In this document: positions 13,701 through 14,166 of the stretch, piece by piece
Layout of the letters: the number at the start of each line of letters is the position of its first letter
Position numbering within the stretch: the first letter of the stretch is position 1
From: CAZADA01 sp964636945
GTDB lineage: Bacteria; Pseudomonadota; Alphaproteobacteria; Caulobacterales; Maricaulaceae
Direction: 5' to 3'
DNA: 14,166 nt
Assembly: GCA_964636945.1 (NCBI GenBank)
Contig: CAZWVH010000071.1
Coordinates: 1-14,166 of the forward strand
Notes under the pieces: model-generated
The model's database searches: none
The model's input: the letters and a program-made list of their open reading frames with translations, nothing else
Told to the model about the DNA's origin: nothing
Position numbers and translations under genes: made by a program

Positions 13701-14166
13701 TTAACTCGTTACCGAATTTTCGGATTTTTCGGTCGAGTCTTGGCCAAGGCTACGGTCAGGTTGCGATTGGGAAATCCTTGCTCGGCGCGCCTTCAGCCCG
13801 TGTTTGCGCATCAGGCCGCGAAATTGGTGGTATGTGAGACCCAATCGCCGCGCTGCACGACCTTGATGACCCTCCGATGCATGCAGGGCGCGCATAATGA
13901 GACGCGATTCAAATGCTGCGGTGGCGCGTTCAAAATCTTCGTCCTTAGGCTCGTGATCTTCAATCGAGCGTTCGGTGGCGGCGCGGTCAGTCAATGTCGA
14001 CGCCTGAACTGCGGGCGATGAGAGTTGTGCGGAGGGCCGCCAAGGCGACTCAAAAGGATCAAGAACAATCTCGTCGATTAGCTCATCCGCGAGGGGATTG
14101 ACCGCCAAGGCGCGATAGACCGCGCGCTCCACCACATTCTTCAGCTCGCGCACATTGCCCGGCCAG
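13701..14166 (-). CDS. pspF: Phage-shock sigma-54 activator PspF (C-terminal part, cut by window edge)
   Basis: PspF is an AAA+ enhancer-binding protein that drives sigma-54 transcription of the psp envelope-stress genes and is held inactive by PspA. Only the last ~154 residues are here; the reading frame runs off the right edge. The visible part begins with WPGNVRELKNVVERAVYRA, the end of the sigma-54 ATPase domain. It continues with the PspF-typical linker IVLDPFESPWRP, an Asp/Glu-rich segment, and a Fis-type helix-turn-helix, GRAARRLGLTYHQFRGLMRK, whose LTYHQFR recognition helix is diagnostic for PspF. A polar tail of about 30 residues extends beyond it. As in other PspF proteins there is no room between linker and HTH for another domain. 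The divergent pspA is expected beyond the window. Confidence 0.9.
   Translation of the reverse strand, partial: WPGNVRELKNVVERAVYRALAVNPLADELIDEIVLDPFESPWRPSAQLSSPAVQASTLTDRAATERSIEDHEPKDEDFERATAAFESRLIMRALHASEGHQGRAARRLGLTYHQFRGLMRKHGLKARRARISQSQPDRSLGQDSTEKSENSVTS

Noticed and set aside
1..14166. CRISPR array, tRNA, rRNA, insertion sequence or prophage genes
   Set aside because: No evenly spaced repeats, cloverleaf-like sequence, transposase motifs or phage proteins were seen on either strand.

Overview
The window is ordinary chromosomal DNA, GC-rich over most of its length, and most likely from an alphaproteobacterium. A Caulobacterales/Hyphomonadales/Maricaulales type is my best guess. 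The grounds are the compact GC-rich genes, the PhhA/TyrB/HPPD set, a PspF with the LTYHQFR helix, and intergenic hairpins of the TGGGTCCCAC type that I associate with that group. The taxonomic call is an inference; no rRNA or other marker gene is present.

Layout, left to right. (1) 1-817: a secreted trypsin-like serine protease in visibly AT-richer DNA, possibly overlapped at its start by the tail of an upstream gene. (2) 818-1231: a gene-free stretch packed with structured repeats. Two near-identical 32-bp REP-like sequences bracket two larger hairpins ending in TCCCAC...GTGGGA. (3) 1232-2104 (-): a lone RmlA-type glucose-1-phosphate thymidylyltransferase, divergent from (4) 2186-3070 (+), a stand-alone NAD(P)HX dehydratase, followed by 3167-4102 (+), a polytopic membrane protein whose layout recalls the UbiA fold.

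(5) 4112-8892 (-) is the centre of the window: a tightly packed operon for phenylalanine/tyrosine breakdown. Its transcription order is hpd (4-hydroxyphenylpyruvate dioxygenase), a secreted phosphodiester-glycosidase-domain protein, a VOC-family protein, an aromatic aminotransferase, and phhA (phenylalanine 4-hydroxylase). Together the three recognised enzymes take Phe to Tyr to 4-hydroxyphenylpyruvate to homogentisate. A MarR-family regulator (8969-9508, +) is divergent from it. The shared 76-bp gap holds three consecutive dyads, the last of which covers the regulator's own Shine-Dalgarno sequence and ATG, so this is probably both autoregulation and control of the operon. Homogentisate ring-cleavage genes and pterin recycling are not in the window.

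(6) 9512-14166 (-): an envelope-oriented group. It holds the C-terminal part of PspF (sigma-54 activator of the phage-shock response, cut by the window edge), a HAMP/coiled-coil membrane protein with no recognisable output domain, a small two-helix membrane protein, and a large secreted M1-family zinc peptidase that converges on the marR gene.

I see no tRNA, rRNA, CRISPR array, insertion sequence or prophage gene. The least explained parts are the repeat cluster, the two extra genes inside the tyrosine operon, the UbiA-like membrane protein and the output-less HAMP protein.
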